Assembly (NCBI RefSeq): GCF_005222835.1
Contig: NZ_STGA01000009.1
Coordinates: 44,177 to 108,176 of the forward strand
Reading direction: 5' to 3'
DNA from: Rhizobium sp. FKY42
GTDB taxonomy: Bacteria > Pseudomonadota > Alphaproteobacteria > Rhizobiales > Rhizobiaceae
Length of the DNA stretch: 64,000 nt
Both the position numbers and the translations under genes were made by a program. The notes under the pieces are model-generated. The model did no database searches. It was not told the origin of the DNA and saw only the letters and a list, made by a program, of their open reading frames with translations. Each line of letters starts with the position of its first letter. The first letter of the stretch is position 1. Positions 52,461 to 62,126 of the stretch are shown here, piece after piece.

Positions 52461-54187
52461 CCGCCCAGACACAGGCTGCAATGGCCACCCCGCTGCTCGA
52501 AGTCAGCAATCTCAACACCTGGTTCGCGACAGCCCGTGGCGAAATCAAAGCCGTCGATGGCGTTTCCTTTTCGCTGGCGCCGGGCGAAGTGCTGGGCCTT
52601 GTGGGTGAATCCGGATCCGGCAAGTCGATCACCGGCTTTTCCATCATTGGCTTAATTGATGAACCGGGCCGGATCGTAGAGGGATCTTCCATCAAGCTGG
52701 AAGGCCGCGAACTCGTTGGTCTGCCAGCGCACGAACTGCGCGCAATTCGCGGCAAGACGATCTCGATGGTGTTTCAGGACCCGATGATGACGCTGAACCC
52801 GGTGCTCTCCATCGGCACACAGATCCGGCTGGCGCTGGAGGCACACGAAAAGCTCAGTGCTGCCGAGGCGCGTGAGCGGGCAATCAAGGCACTGCATCAG
52901 GTGCGCATCACCGAGCCGGAGAAGAAGGTAGACTTCTTCCCTCACCAGTTCTCCGGCGGCATGCGCCAGCGCGTGGCCATTGCGATTGCCCTGCTCCATC
53001 GCCCCAAGCTCATCATCTGCGACGAGCCAACAACCGCGCTTGATGTGTCCATTCAGGCGGAAATTCTGGCTGAGATGAAGGAACTGGTGGCGGAACTGGG
53101 AACCACTCTGATCTGGATCAGTCATGACCTTGCGATTGTTTCGTCCATAGCGGATCGCGTTGCTGTCATGAAGACAGGCAAGATCGTCGAGATCGGCCCG
53201 GCCATGGGCGTTCTCACAAAACCGCAGCATGACTATACGAAATCGCTGCTCGATGCCCTGCCCTCCCGCGCCAAACCGGGGCAGTTGCTGTTGCGCGGCA
53301 GCGGCATAGAGGATGCCGCCCCGCCACCCCGCAAGGAAAAGACGGCCAATCTGCCACCGCTCGGCAGCCCCTACCTTGTCATTGACCATGCTGTAAAACG
53401 GTTTGAAAAGCCAACAGGCTTCGTGCTGAAACTCGCCATAAAATCGGGCATCGCACAGCCCCATCCGTCGGTGGACGCGGTGAGTGATGTGAGCCTTGTT
53501 CTCAAGCGCGGCGAGGTTCTGGGGCTGGTTGGCGAATCCGGCTCTGGCAAATCCACTCTGGGGCGCATGGCGGCGGGCATTACTGTTCCCACATCCGGCT
53601 TCATTCACCTCAATGGTCAACCGGTTATGAGTGCAGGTCGTAGCCCACGCAAGGTGACTACACGCATCCAGACCATCTTTCAGGATCCGTTTGCCTCGCT
53701 GAACGGGCGCATGCGCATCGGTGATATCGTCGCAGAAGGACCAATTGCGCACGGTTTGGTGACGCGAGCTGAATCTGTCGCCTACGTACAATCCTGGCTC
53801 GCCACCGTGGGGCTCGATCCATCTCTCGCCAATCGTTTTCCGCACCAGTTTTCCGGCGGGCAACGTCAGCGCATCGCCATTGCACGCGCGCTTGCCATGC
53901 AGCCGGATGTCGTGGTGTGCGACGAACCGGTTGCCTCGCTGGATGTGTCCATCCAGGCGCAGATCATCAATCTCTTGATCCGCCTTCGCTCGGAACTGGA
54001 TCTCTCACTCATCTTCATCAGCCACGATCTGTCGGTGGTGCGCCATCTGTGTGACCGCGTGGCGATCATGTATCGCGGCCAGATTGTCGAAGAGGGCGAT
54101 GCGGGCGTGATCTACGATAACCCACAACACGAATATACGCGCCGTCTGCTGGCGGCCGTCCCTGCTTTGCCCGTCGCGGCTGAATGA
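52457..54187 (+). CDS. Opp/Dpp ATPase with two fused nucleotide-binding domains
   Basis: A 576-residue fusion of DppD- and DppF-like ATPases. Domain 1 has [25 protein letters not shown] and [16 protein letters not shown]. Domain 2 has [25 protein letters not shown] and [16 protein letters not shown]. It is paralogous to the ATPase at 34697-36448. Its start overlaps the permease stop, and its stop overlaps an alternative start of the deacetylase. Confidence 0.93.
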   Translation: MTAQTQAAMATPLLEVSNLNTWFATARGEIKAVDGVSFSLAPGEVLGLVGESGSGKSITGFSIIGLIDEPGRIVEGSSIKLEGRELVGLPAHELRAIRGKTISMVFQDPMMTLNPVLSIGTQIRLALEAHEKLSAAEARERAIKALHQVRITEPEKKVDFFPHQFSGGMRQRVAIAIALLHRPKLIICDEPTTALDVSIQAEILAEMKELVAELGTTLIWISHDLAIVSSIADRVAVMKTGKIVEIGPAMGVLTKPQHDYTKSLLDALPSRAKPGQLLLRGSGIEDAAPPPRKEKTANLPPLGSPYLVIDHAVKRFEKPTGFVLKLAIKSGIAQPHPSVDAVSDVSLVLKRGEVLGLVGESGSGKSTLGRMAAGITVPTSGFIHLNGQPVMSAGRSPRKVTTRIQTIFQDPFASLNGRMRIGDIVAEGPIAHGLVTRAESVAYVQSWLATVGLDPSLANRFPHQFSGGQRQRIAIARALAMQPDVVVCDEPVASLDVSIQAQIINLLIRLRSELDLSLIFISHDLSVVRHLCDRVAIMYRGQIVEEGDAGVIYDNPQHEYTRRLLAAVPALPVAAE

Positions 54188-54201
54188 AGAGGAATTCTGC
54201 A

Positions 54202-55110
54202 ATGGAACCCTGGGAATGGGATGAGGCCACCTGGCGCGGCAAGGTGGAAAAGGTGCGCGCCGGTCGATCACTGAAGCCAAAGGTTTGGCAAGGCGGCGCA
54301 CGTTGTGCGGTCGCCCTGTCCTTCGACAGCGACCACGAGACCAACGAATTGCGCGATGGCGGAGAATCCATCGGTCGCATGTCGCAGGGGCAATATGGAA
54401 ATCGCGTCGGCGTGCCGCGTATTCTGGACGTCCTCAAGAAGGCAGGTGTGCCAGTCACCTTTTTCGTGCCGGCCGTCGCCGCGCTGCTCTACCCGGATGA
54501 GCAACGGCAGGTGATTGCGGAAGGTCACGAGATCGGTCTGCACGGCTGGATACATGAGGTGAATACCAAGGTTCCACCGGAGAAGGAGCGCGAACTGCAC
54601 TTCCGCGCTGCTGACACGCTGGAAAAAATCATCGGCATCCGGCCAGTGGGCATGCGCACACCCTCCTGGGACTTCTCCGCCGCCACGTTGAAGATCCAGC
54701 GTGAACTCGGGCTGCTCTATGATTCGTCGCTGATGGCCGACGACGACCCTTACGAACTGGTGGAAGATGGCGAAGCGACCGGCATGGTGGAACTGCCGGT
54801 CGAATGGATCCGCGACGATGCGGTCTATTTCAATATGAATCGCTTTACCGCGCACCGCCCATACACGCCCCCACCGGCAGTGCTGGATATCTTCAAGCGG
54901 GAGTTCGATCGGGCCTATGAGGAGGGCGGGCTGTTTCTCCTGACCATGCACCCGCATGTCACGGGCTATCGCTCGCGCATCTTCATTCTGGAAGAACTGA
55001 TTGCTCATATTCAGCAGCATGAGGATGTCTGGTTTGCAACCCACGCCGACATTGCCGGGTTCGTGAAGAATGCTGCAGTTGAAAATGGCGCAGTGGTCAG
55101 TCGTGGCTGA
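54202..55110 (+). CDS. Polysaccharide deacetylase-fold hydrolase, cyclic imidase/PuuE-like
   Basis: A 302-residue NodB-fold metal hydrolase. Metal ligands are D42/D44 (ALSFDSDHETN) and H114-x-x-x-H118 (HEIGLHGWIHE). This D, H-x-x-x-H pattern with an N-terminal WxxKVxxVRAGRSLKPKVW segment resembles the HpPgdA/cyclic imidase group rather than chitin deacetylases. Hydrolysis of a cyclic amide or deacetylation of a small substrate is possible. The ATG at 54202 has GAGGA upstream; an ATG at 54184 overlapping the ATPase stop is the alternative. Confidence 0.82.
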   Translation: MEPWEWDEATWRGKVEKVRAGRSLKPKVWQGGARCAVALSFDSDHETNELRDGGESIGRMSQGQYGNRVGVPRILDVLKKAGVPVTFFVPAVAALLYPDEQRQVIAEGHEIGLHGWIHEVNTKVPPEKERELHFRAADTLEKIIGIRPVGMRTPSWDFSAATLKIQRELGLLYDSSLMADDDPYELVEDGEATGMVELPVEWIRDDAVYFNMNRFTAHRPYTPPPAVLDIFKREFDRAYEEGGLFLLTMHPHVTGYRSRIFILEELIAHIQQHEDVWFATHADIAGFVKNAAVENGAVVSRG

Positions 55111-55127
55111 CCACTACAATGCCCGTT

Positions 55128-56540
55128 TCAGGCAGGCGTTGAAACAAGAGAAGATCGCTGGCGGCTGAGATAGTGGCCGCTCGGCGTGTCTTCCACAAGC
55201 GCCCCGGCTTGCATGACCGATTTGCCACGAATGAGCAGCTGAACCGGCCACCCACGAACTTCCACACCTTCATAGGGCGTATAATCTGAGCCATGCGCCA
55301 GAATATCATTGGTGATGGTGACCTGACGGTTCGGGTCCCACAGTGCCAGATCCGCATCGGCGCCAACGCAGATAGTGCCTTTTCGCGGATAAAGACCATA
55401 AAGCTTGGCGTGGTTGGTCGCAGTCTGCGCCACAAACTGATTGAGGGTGATACGCCCTTTCATGACACCTTCCGAAAACAGGATAGGCAGGCGTGTTGCA
55501 ACGCCCGGAATGCCATTGGGTATCCAGCGGAAGTGACGTTTGCCCTTCTCGTTCAGCTTGCCATGCACATCCTCATAGCGGAACGGGCAGTGGTCTGACG
55601 AGAAGAGATCGAAGACATTCTGCTCCAGCCCTTCCCAGCAGGCATCCTGACTGGCCTTGTCACGCGGTGGCGGAGAGCAGACATATTTGGCACCTTCCAG
55701 CGCATCACGGTCGAGATCGTCCGCCGTCAACATCAGATATTGCGGGCAAGTTTCCCCGGCAATCTTCTGGCCACGCTGGCGGGCGCGCCGGATTTCCTCC
55801 ATCGCCTCGCGGTTGGACACGTGGACGATGACGATAGGAACATCAACGATTTCCGCCAGTGAGAGGGCGCGGTGCGTGGCCTCCCGCTCGGCGGGAATGG
55901 GCCGCGTGGTCGCGTGATATTTCGGCGCGAACTTACCCTCCTCCTCGTGCCGTCCAATCAGATAGCGAATGGCATCCTCGTTCTCGCAATGGACCATGAC
56001 GAGGGCACCGGTGCGGCGCGCAGCATCCAGCGTATCGAGGATCTGGTCGTCGCGGAGGCGCAGGCCTTCATAGGTCATGAAGACCTTCAGCGAGGTGTAG
56101 CCATCCTCCACCAAAGCAGGAAGTTCCTGCCCCAGCACTTCGGGCGTCGGATCAGTAATCACAAGATGAAACGCCACGTCCACATGGCATTTGCCTTCCG
56201 CCTTCTCGTGATAGATCTTGAGCGCCTCGCGCAGGGTCTGGCCCTTTTCCTGCATGCAAAAAGCGAGAACGGTGCTGTTGCCGCCAATGGCTGCAGATCT
56301 CGTGCCGCTATCGAAATCATCGGCCATGACGATGCCATCGCCGGAAGGTTGGTCGAGATGCACATGGCTGTCTATACCGCCGGGCAGGACGAAGAGACCC
56401 GTGGCATCGATGATCTCATCTGCATTCTCAAGCCCCGTGGAAAGGGCGGCGATCCGCCCGTCCCGAATACCGATATCGCAGACGAAGGTGTCGCTGGCCG
56501 TGGCGACGGTGCCATTCCGGATGATGGTGTCAAAACGCAT
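55128..56540 (-). CDS. Dihydropyrimidinase / D-hydantoinase
   Basis: A 470-residue amidohydrolase with a complete binuclear metal site: H59-x-H61 (GGIDSHVHLDQP), carboxylated K152 (TSLKVFMTYEG), H184 (MVHCENED), H240 (IVHVSNRE) and D316 (FSSDHCPF). It opens cyclic ureides such as dihydrouracil or hydantoins. The ATG at 56540 has GAGGAGGCGGG upstream; longer readings run into the preceding gene. It ends the operon of the polar amino acid importer and class V enzyme, suggesting that the hydrolysis product is an amino-acid derivative. Confidence 0.93.
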   Translation of the reverse strand: MRFDTIIRNGTVATASDTFVCDIGIRDGRIAALSTGLENADEIIDATGLFVLPGGIDSHVHLDQPSGDGIVMADDFDSGTRSAAIGGNSTVLAFCMQEKGQTLREALKIYHEKAEGKCHVDVAFHLVITDPTPEVLGQELPALVEDGYTSLKVFMTYEGLRLRDDQILDTLDAARRTGALVMVHCENEDAIRYLIGRHEEEGKFAPKYHATTRPIPAEREATHRALSLAEIVDVPIVIVHVSNREAMEEIRRARQRGQKIAGETCPQYLMLTADDLDRDALEGAKYVCSPPPRDKASQDACWEGLEQNVFDLFSSDHCPFRYEDVHGKLNEKGKRHFRWIPNGIPGVATRLPILFSEGVMKGRITLNQFVAQTATNHAKLYGLYPRKGTICVGADADLALWDPNRQVTITNDILAHGSDYTPYEGVEVRGWPVQLLIRGKSVMQAGALVEDTPSGHYLSRQRSSLVSTPA

Positions 56541-56553
56541 CTTACCCGCCTCC

Positions 56554-57819
56554 TCAGCTTGCCTTGGCCAGACCGGCACTGCCAGATAGAATCTGATCCA
56601 GCGCCGCCGTGAAGCGATCAATCTCTTCCAGAGTATTATAATGCACCATGGAGACCCGCAAAATGCCGCCCTGATCGGTCAGGTCCAGATATTCCGCCAG
56701 ACGGCGTGAGTGGAAATCGCCGAAGCGCATGGCGATCTTATATTCGTCCATAGCCTTGCAGAGATCCGCAGCATTGCGGCCATCGAAACGGAAGGCAATG
56801 GTGGGAACGCGCAGGCTTTCGCGGTTATGGCTCTGGCCGACGATCTGGCAGTCGTTACGCATGCGCAGATAGGAGAGTAGCCTATCCGTTAGCGCATCCT
56901 CCTGGGCGGTGATGGCCTTGAACGCCGTTTCGATGCGGCTTCGAACGCTGCCCGTGTCGCCTGCCTGTTCACCGAGCCTGGTGAGATAGTCCACGATGCC
57001 GCAGGTGGAGTAAGCCAGTTCGTAGTTGGGGTTACCAGGCTCCAGCTTGCCCGGCACCTTATCCTTGCCATAGAAATAGTGGTAAAGCGTATCAAGCTCG
57101 AGCAGGTAGTCGTATTTGCCGTACATCAGCGCGCAATGCGGGCCATAGGTCTTGTAGAGGCTGAAGACGTAATAGTCGACGTCGAAGGCCTGCACGTCCA
57201 CGAGGCGATGCGGCGCATAGGCCACGGCATCCACGCAGATCCGCGCGCCGCGCTCATGAACGAAATCGGCAAACTGGCGGATGGGATTGACGCTGCCGAG
57301 AATGTTCGAGGCATGGGTAACGCAGACCAAGCGGGTACGGTCGGTCATCAAAGGTTCCAGATCGGCAAGATCAAGGGTCAGCGTTTCCCGGTTCAAGGGC
57401 CAGAACTTGAGAACAATGCCCGCATCCTGCAAACGCTCCCAGGGGCCAATGTTCGACTCGTGATCACTCACCGTGACGATGATCTCATCACCTGGTTTCA
57501 ACTGGCTCTGCATGGCGCGGGCGAGATTTTGCAGAAGCGCCGTTGTGGAACCGCCGAAGACGATTTCTTCCGGCCGGGTGGCATTGACCAGATGCATAGC
57601 GGCAGTGCGCGCCTCATAAAGCGCCTTGGCGGCGTTTTGCGAGACTTCATAGGAGCCGCCGATCTGGACATTGCGCTCGATCAGGAAACTGTTGATCCTG
57701 TCAATCGCTCCCTGAAGGATCTGCGAGCCACCCGCATTATCAAAGAAGGTCCAGCCACGATTGAGGCCCGGAAACTGGCTTCGGACGAAGTCGAGATCGA
57801 GCGAGGGTTGGTCGGCCAT
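56554..57819 (-). CDS. Class V-fold PLP-dependent enzyme (cysteine desulfurase-like family)
   Basis: A 421-residue fold-type I enzyme. H120 (VSDHESN), PLP-binding Asp197 (ICVDAVAYAPH) and Schiff-base Lys223 (SLYKTYGPH) are visible. The C-terminal region where desulfurases have catalytic Cys reads AMRFGDFHSRRLAEYL, with no Cys. It is therefore probably a transaminase or lyase rather than a sulfur donor. It lies between an amino acid ABC ATPase and the hydantoinase gene, so it may act on the imported or released amino acid. Confidence 0.87.
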   Translation of the reverse strand: MADQPSLDLDFVRSQFPGLNRGWTFFDNAGGSQILQGAIDRINSFLIERNVQIGGSYEVSQNAAKALYEARTAAMHLVNATRPEEIVFGGSTTALLQNLARAMQSQLKPGDEIIVTVSDHESNIGPWERLQDAGIVLKFWPLNRETLTLDLADLEPLMTDRTRLVCVTHASNILGSVNPIRQFADFVHERGARICVDAVAYAPHRLVDVQAFDVDYYVFSLYKTYGPHCALMYGKYDYLLELDTLYHYFYGKDKVPGKLEPGNPNYELAYSTCGIVDYLTRLGEQAGDTGSVRSRIETAFKAITAQEDALTDRLLSYLRMRNDCQIVGQSHNRESLRVPTIAFRFDGRNAADLCKAMDEYKIAMRFGDFHSRRLAEYLDLTDQGGILRVSMVHYNTLEEIDRFTAALDQILSGSAGLAKAS

Positions 57820-57846
57820 GATGAATTTCCTTGTGACTTCAAGAGT

Positions 57847-58596
57847 TCAATGATTGAGCACTGCGCGCAGAAAGCTGCGGGTACGCTCCTCGCGAGGATT
57901 GTCGAAGATCTCGGTAGGCGTGCCCATTTCAATCAGCTTGCCGCCATCCATAAAGATGACGCGATCGGCCACCTGTCGCGCAAAACCCATTTCGTGGGTA
58001 ACGACCACCATTGTGACTCCCGTGCCTGCAAGATGGCGCATGACATCCAGCACCTCGCCCACCATTTCCGGATCGAGCGCCGAGGTCGGCTCATCGAACA
58101 GCAGCACCCTCGGCTCCATGGCAAGTGCGCGGGCAATCGCCACACGCTGCTGCTGACCGCCGGATAGCTGGCCGGGATATTTTTCCGCCTGCTCGGAAAT
58201 GCCAACGCGGGCCAGCAGCTCGCGGGCCTTGCGGGCAGCATCTGCTTCCGGCGTCTGCCGAACGCGCATGGGCGCGAGCATGACGTTTTTCAGCACCGTC
58301 ATATGCGGAAAGAGATTGAACGACTGGAACACCATGCCGACTTCTGCGCGTACCTTAGCAAGCGCTGCTCCCTGCTGAACCCGGATACCATCCACGGTGA
58401 TCGTGCTTTCTGGGGAAAATGCCTCCAGATGATTGATGCAGCGGATCAGGGTCGATTTGCCGGACCCCGAAGGCCCGATGACGCAGACGACTTCGCCTTC
58501 CGCGATATCCAGATCGATGCCGTGCAGAACGGTGAAGGTGCCGTAGGCCTTCACCAGTCCGCGAACTGAAATGATGTTTTTCGTTTGCGCGGTCAT
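57847..58596 (-). CDS. Polar amino acid ABC ATPase, GlnQ type
   Basis: A 249-residue ATPase: Walker [11 protein letters not shown], signature [15 protein letters not shown], Walker [20 protein letters not shown] and [14 protein letters not shown]. These are features of the polar amino acid transporter family (GlnQ/HisP). It overlaps the permease gene by one base (TGATG). Confidence 0.95.
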   Translation of the reverse strand: MTAQTKNIISVRGLVKAYGTFTVLHGIDLDIAEGEVVCVIGPSGSGKSTLIRCINHLEAFSPESTITVDGIRVQQGAALAKVRAEVGMVFQSFNLFPHMTVLKNVMLAPMRVRQTPEADAARKARELLARVGISEQAEKYPGQLSGGQQQRVAIARALAMEPRVLLFDEPTSALDPEMVGEVLDVMRHLAGTGVTMVVVTHEMGFARQVADRVIFMDGGKLIEMGTPTEIFDNPREERTRSFLRAVLNH

Positions 58597-59267
58597 CAGC
58601 GTTTCCCCCGGCTGAAGTGTTTCTCGAGGCGCGAAACCACGGCCACCATGGGCCAGAGAAGCAGGATATAGATGACGGCAGCACCAATCAGCGGTGTGGG
58701 ATTCGCAGCCAACGCCTGCGCCTGCGTTGCCTGCTTGAGGAGGTCGGGCATCGCTACCACCGAGGCAAGCGCGGTGTCCTTCAACACATTGATGCAGTTG
58801 TTCGTCAGCGGCGGGATGACGATGCGGATTGCCTGCGGCAGGATGACATCCACCATGGTGTGACGGTTTGACAGGCCAAGTGCGGCAGAAGCCTCGAACT
58901 GGCCATGCGGGATAGCTTCAATCCCGGCACGAAAGATTTCTGCCGTGTAAGCGGCGGAAACAAGCGACAGCGCGGTGACTGCCGAGAGAAATGGCGAAAG
59001 CCGAATGCCGACGAATGGCAGAGCGTAATAGACCACGATCAGCAGGACCAGAAGCGGGATCGATCGGAATACGTCGATATAACTTCGGATGAGGACCTTG
59101 ATGAATGTCGGGCTGTAGAGCCGGGCAACAGCCAGGATCAGACCGCCTATGAGACCGGCGACAATGCTGACGATTCCGATCTCAAGCGTGACCACGAGGC
59201 CCCACAGGAGTTGGGGCAGGCTCTCAAGAAAGACCTTGAGGTTGAAGAATGTATTGATGAGATTCAT
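58596..59267 (-). CDS. Polar amino acid ABC permease
   Basis: A 223-residue permease of the HisM/GlnP type with about five helices and the EAA-type loop [20 protein letters not shown]. Only one permease gene is present, so it may act as a homodimer. A 63-base gap with a hairpin (59290-59317) separates it from the binding protein. Confidence 0.93.
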   Translation of the reverse strand: MNLINTFFNLKVFLESLPQLLWGLVVTLEIGIVSIVAGLIGGLILAVARLYSPTFIKVLIRSYIDVFRSIPLLVLLIVVYYALPFVGIRLSPFLSAVTALSLVSAAYTAEIFRAGIEAIPHGQFEASAALGLSNRHTMVDVILPQAIRIVIPPLTNNCINVLKDTALASVVAMPDLLKQATQAQALAANPTPLIGAAVIYILLLWPMVAVVSRLEKHFSRGKR

Positions 59268-59289
59268 GCCGTTGAGGCTCCGTTTGGCT

Positions 59290-59317
59290 GGCGGCCTCTC
59301 CGCTTGAAGAGACCGCC
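59290..59317 (-). repeat. Intercistronic hairpin after amino acid binding-protein gene
   Basis: On the transcribed strand GGCGGTCTCT pairs with AGAGGCCGCC over 10 positions with one wobble pair; loop of 8 nt. It sits between the binding-protein stop and the permease start and has no U-tract. A stabilising or partial termination stem is likely. Confidence 0.6.
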
Positions 59318-59330
59318 CGTCGCTCAGGCA

Positions 59331-60128
59331 TTATTTGCCCTTCGGCATATCCGCGACCATGACGGTCGAGGTGGATGCTTCAGCCTTTGCGCCGAACCAT
59401 GTTTCGTGCAGCTTGGCGATATAGCCTTCCTTCTTCAGCGCGGTGATCACATCGTTCACCTGGGTCGCCAGCTTGTCGCCTTTGTTGAACATGATCGAAT
59501 ATTTCTCACCCGTGGGGATGCGCTCGACCACCTTCAGTTCCGGCTTGTCCTTGACGTAATAAAGGAGCGCCGGGATGTCGCTGATGTAGCCGTCGATGCG
59601 GCCAGCGACGAGATCGAGCATGGCAGGAGAGAGACCTTCAAAACGACGGATGTCACCAAACTTGTACTGGGCCTTGTTCTTTTCCGCCCACATGTCGCCG
59701 GTGGAACCTGTATCGACGCCCACGACCTTGCCGCTCATATCCTTCAGGCCCTTGATACCGGACTTGGCAGTTGCTGTCAGAGACTGGTCGCTGTCGTAAT
59801 AGGGCTGTGCGAAGGAAACAGATTCAAGACGCTTTTCCGTGATGGTAATGGACGAGATAGCCATGTTAATGCGGCCGGACTGCACCGCAGGGAACAGGCC
59901 GTTGAAGGGCGTGTTGACGAATTCGACCGTCTTGCCCAAACGCTTTGCCACTTCGTTGACGAGGTCGACTTCGAAGCCGACGACCTTACCGCTGGCATCC
60001 TGAAATTCCCAAGGCACGTTGCCGATGTTAGCTCCCACGGTCAGATCTGCCGCTTGAGCGGTTTGCAAGGTAAAGAAGGCTGCAACGCCGGAAACGATTG
60101 CGGCTGCGAATGTAGTCACGCGTGTCAT
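59331..60128 (-). CDS. Polar amino acid-binding protein
   Basis: A 265-residue family-3 solute-binding protein. The signal peptide is MTRVTTFAAAIVSGVAAFFT to the AQA site, and the mature part ADLTVGANIGNVPWEFQDAS with GFEVDLVNEVAKRLG is typical. SFAQPYYDSDQSL and VGVDTGSTGDMW mark the second lobe. A-A-G-G-G-G-A precedes the ATG. It is the first gene of the operon, divergent from a FadR-type regulator with a perfect operator palindrome. Confidence 0.95.
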   Translation of the reverse strand: MTRVTTFAAAIVSGVAAFFTLQTAQAADLTVGANIGNVPWEFQDASGKVVGFEVDLVNEVAKRLGKTVEFVNTPFNGLFPAVQSGRINMAISSITITEKRLESVSFAQPYYDSDQSLTATAKSGIKGLKDMSGKVVGVDTGSTGDMWAEKNKAQYKFGDIRRFEGLSPAMLDLVAGRIDGYISDIPALLYYVKDKPELKVVERIPTGEKYSIMFNKGDKLATQVNDVITALKKEGYIAKLHETWFGAKAEASTSTVMVADMPKGK

Positions 60129-60175
60129 GAGGTTCCCCTTGTTATTTGATGCACGATGTCACATACAATGGTCTA

Positions 60176-60190
60176 ACTGGTCAGACCAGT
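60176..60190. promoter_or_regulatory. Perfect FadR-type operator
   Basis: ACTGGTCAGACCAGT is a perfect palindrome around a central A and fits TGGTC-N-GACCA. It lies in the 156-base region between the importer operon and the FadR-type gene, 48 bases before the binding-protein start. A further TGGTC half-site is at 60169-60173. Confidence 0.8.
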
Positions 60191-60284
60191 AGGGCCAAAC
60201 AACCATGCCTCTTTCCGCTTTGCAAGATGGCTTGCTGAAAATAGATTGGCCGAGTTGAAGTGACGGTGGCGGGTACAACAGGAA

Positions 60285-60983
60285 ATGCTCAACAAGACGC
60301 TTTTGCCGCAAACCGTGGCACGGGAAATCCAGACGATGATACAGACCGGGGCCCTCAAACCGGGTGAACGGATTCAGTCACAGCGCGAGTTGTCGGAGCG
60401 TTTCGGTGTAAGCCGTGCGTCCTTGCGGGAAGCCCTGTTAACCCTCGAGACCCTAGGACTGGTGAAAACCGAAGCGGGCCGCGGCACCTTCGTCACGTCA
60501 CCCAGTGAACGGGCAGCGGGACCAGCTGCCAATATGGCGCCCTGGCGATATTCTCAGAGCTATTCGGCCTTCGACGTGTTTCAGACACGCATATTCCTGG
60601 AGGGTGAAATCGCAAGGCTGGCGTCCGGCCGCCTCACCCAGCGGCAACTGACCGAGATGGAAACCGCAACCGCCACAATGGAAGAGTGCTGGGCGAAACA
60701 GGACGTTCTTTCGAATGTGGAAGCGGACCTGCAGTTTCATGGCACCATCGTTTCAGCCTGCTCCAACCAGATGCTTCAGGCACTCTACCAGACAGTTCGG
60801 GAGCTCATCACCGAAACACAGCGTCAGCCGATCCCGATGACCGATCCCGAGCGAATGAAGCAATCCATCGCCGAGCACCGGCGTATCATTGAGGCGCTTC
60901 GCAGCAATGATGGCGCTTTGGCCAAGGAGGAAATGGAGACACATATCCGCAATACCGCTCGCTGCGCGGGTCTCAATCCGTAA
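60285..60983 (+). CDS. GntR family regulator, FadR/FCD subfamily
   Basis: A 232-residue regulator. The N-terminal winged helix is QSQRELSERFGVSRASLREA with RGTFV closing the wing, and an FCD domain follows (FQTRIFLEGEIARLASGRLT). It probably binds the palindrome at 60176-60190 and controls the amino acid importer, class V enzyme and hydantoinase operon. Binding protein and regulator are divergent. The ligand is likely an amino acid or ureide derivative (inference). Confidence 0.92.
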   Translation: MLNKTLLPQTVAREIQTMIQTGALKPGERIQSQRELSERFGVSRASLREALLTLETLGLVKTEAGRGTFVTSPSERAAGPAANMAPWRYSQSYSAFDVFQTRIFLEGEIARLASGRLTQRQLTEMETATATMEECWAKQDVLSNVEADLQFHGTIVSACSNQMLQALYQTVRELITETQRQPIPMTDPERMKQSIAEHRRIIEALRSNDGALAKEEMETHIRNTARCAGLNP

Positions 60984-61074
60984 CTCCGGATGCAAAATAA
61001 AGTGGATCGAAATTATCTTGTTTTTTGGATTGTTCTTGGATAGGGGTGCCGTCATTCTAATTTTGGGGTGACAA

Positions 61075-62106
61075 ATGTACCTGACACGATCAATCGCAGC
61101 CGCCGCGGGGCTTACGCTCGCGGCATTTATCTCTTCTGGATCAGCGCACGCGGCATCGACCCAGTATCCGCTGACGATCGAAAACTGCGGCGCAAAGGTC
61201 ACGTTCGACAAGGCACCAAGCCGTGCGATCGGTCTTGGACAAAACAGTGCCGAAATCATGCTGCTGCTGGGTCTGAAGGACAGGATGGCCGCTACCGCCT
61301 TCTGGCCAAGCAAGGTCATGCCACAGCTGGCGGAAGATAATGCCAAGGTGAAACTGCTGACCGTCGAGTTCCCGACATTCGAAGCCCTGCTGGCCGAGAA
61401 CCCGGACTTTGTCGCCGCCATGTTGCCGAGCCTGATCGGGCCTTCCAGCAAGGTGGCAAAACGCGAAGACTTCGAAAAGGTGGGCGTGCCGAGCTATATT
61501 TCGCCGAGCACCTGCGTCAGTCCGGATGCCGCGAAAGACAAATACGGCTATGGAAACCGCAGCGCACTCTGGGACATGTCATCACTGTTCCAGGAGATTG
61601 ACGAGCTTTCGAAAATCTTTGACGTTCAGGACCGTGGACAGGCCCTGATCGCCGACCTCAAAAAGCGGGAAACCGATCTCCGTGCCAGCATCTCGCCGGG
61701 CAACAAGAAGCTCTCTTACGTTTTCTGGTTCTCCAGCCCCTCCCCTACCGCCGATGCATATGTGGGCGGCAAGAATAGCCCGTCCGGCTACATTGCCGAT
61801 ATCCTCGGCGGCAAGAATGGAATTACCTCGGAAGCTGATTGGCCGACTGTCGGCTGGGAAAGCATCATTGCTGCGAATCCCGATGTGATCGTTGTTGCGA
61901 GCCTTGATCGCAACCGCTGGGAACTCGACAAGCCGGAAGCGAAGATCAAGTTCCTCAAGACCGACCCGGCCGTCAGCCAGATCAATGCTGTGAAGAATGG
62001 TGCGATTGTTGTCATGGATGGACAGGCCATGAACCCGACGATCCGCACGATCTATGGTGCCCTGCAAATCGCCGAACAACTGAAAACACTCGGTCTTCAG
62101 AAGTGA
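61075..62106 (+). CDS. Fe-siderophore/cobalamin-type binding protein (FepB/BtuF class)
   Basis: A 343-residue class III substrate-binding protein with a signal peptide, MYLTRSIAAAAGLTLAAFIS ending in SAHA. The mature protein starts ASTQYPLTIENCGAKVTFDK, and APSRAIGLGQNSAEIMLLLG is the usual family segment. GGGGTG precedes the ATG. It is followed 20 bases later by the FecCD permease. The exact ligand (ferric siderophore, heme or corrinoid) is not evident, and no clear iron box or cobalamin riboswitch lies upstream. Confidence 0.92.
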   Translation: MYLTRSIAAAAGLTLAAFISSGSAHAASTQYPLTIENCGAKVTFDKAPSRAIGLGQNSAEIMLLLGLKDRMAATAFWPSKVMPQLAEDNAKVKLLTVEFPTFEALLAENPDFVAAMLPSLIGPSSKVAKREDFEKVGVPSYISPSTCVSPDAAKDKYGYGNRSALWDMSSLFQEIDELSKIFDVQDRGQALIADLKKRETDLRASISPGNKKLSYVFWFSSPSPTADAYVGGKNSPSGYIADILGGKNGITSEADWPTVGWESIIAANPDVIVVASLDRNRWELDKPEAKIKFLKTDPAVSQINAVKNGAIVVMDGQAMNPTIRTIYGALQIAEQLKTLGLQK

Positions 62107-62126
62107 ATTGAACGGATCGTGCCGGG

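Noticed and set aside
60984..61074. Iron box or cobalamin riboswitch before the FecCD-type importer
   Set aside because: I looked for a TGA-N9-TCA or B12-box pattern and saw none that was convincing in this 91-base gap.
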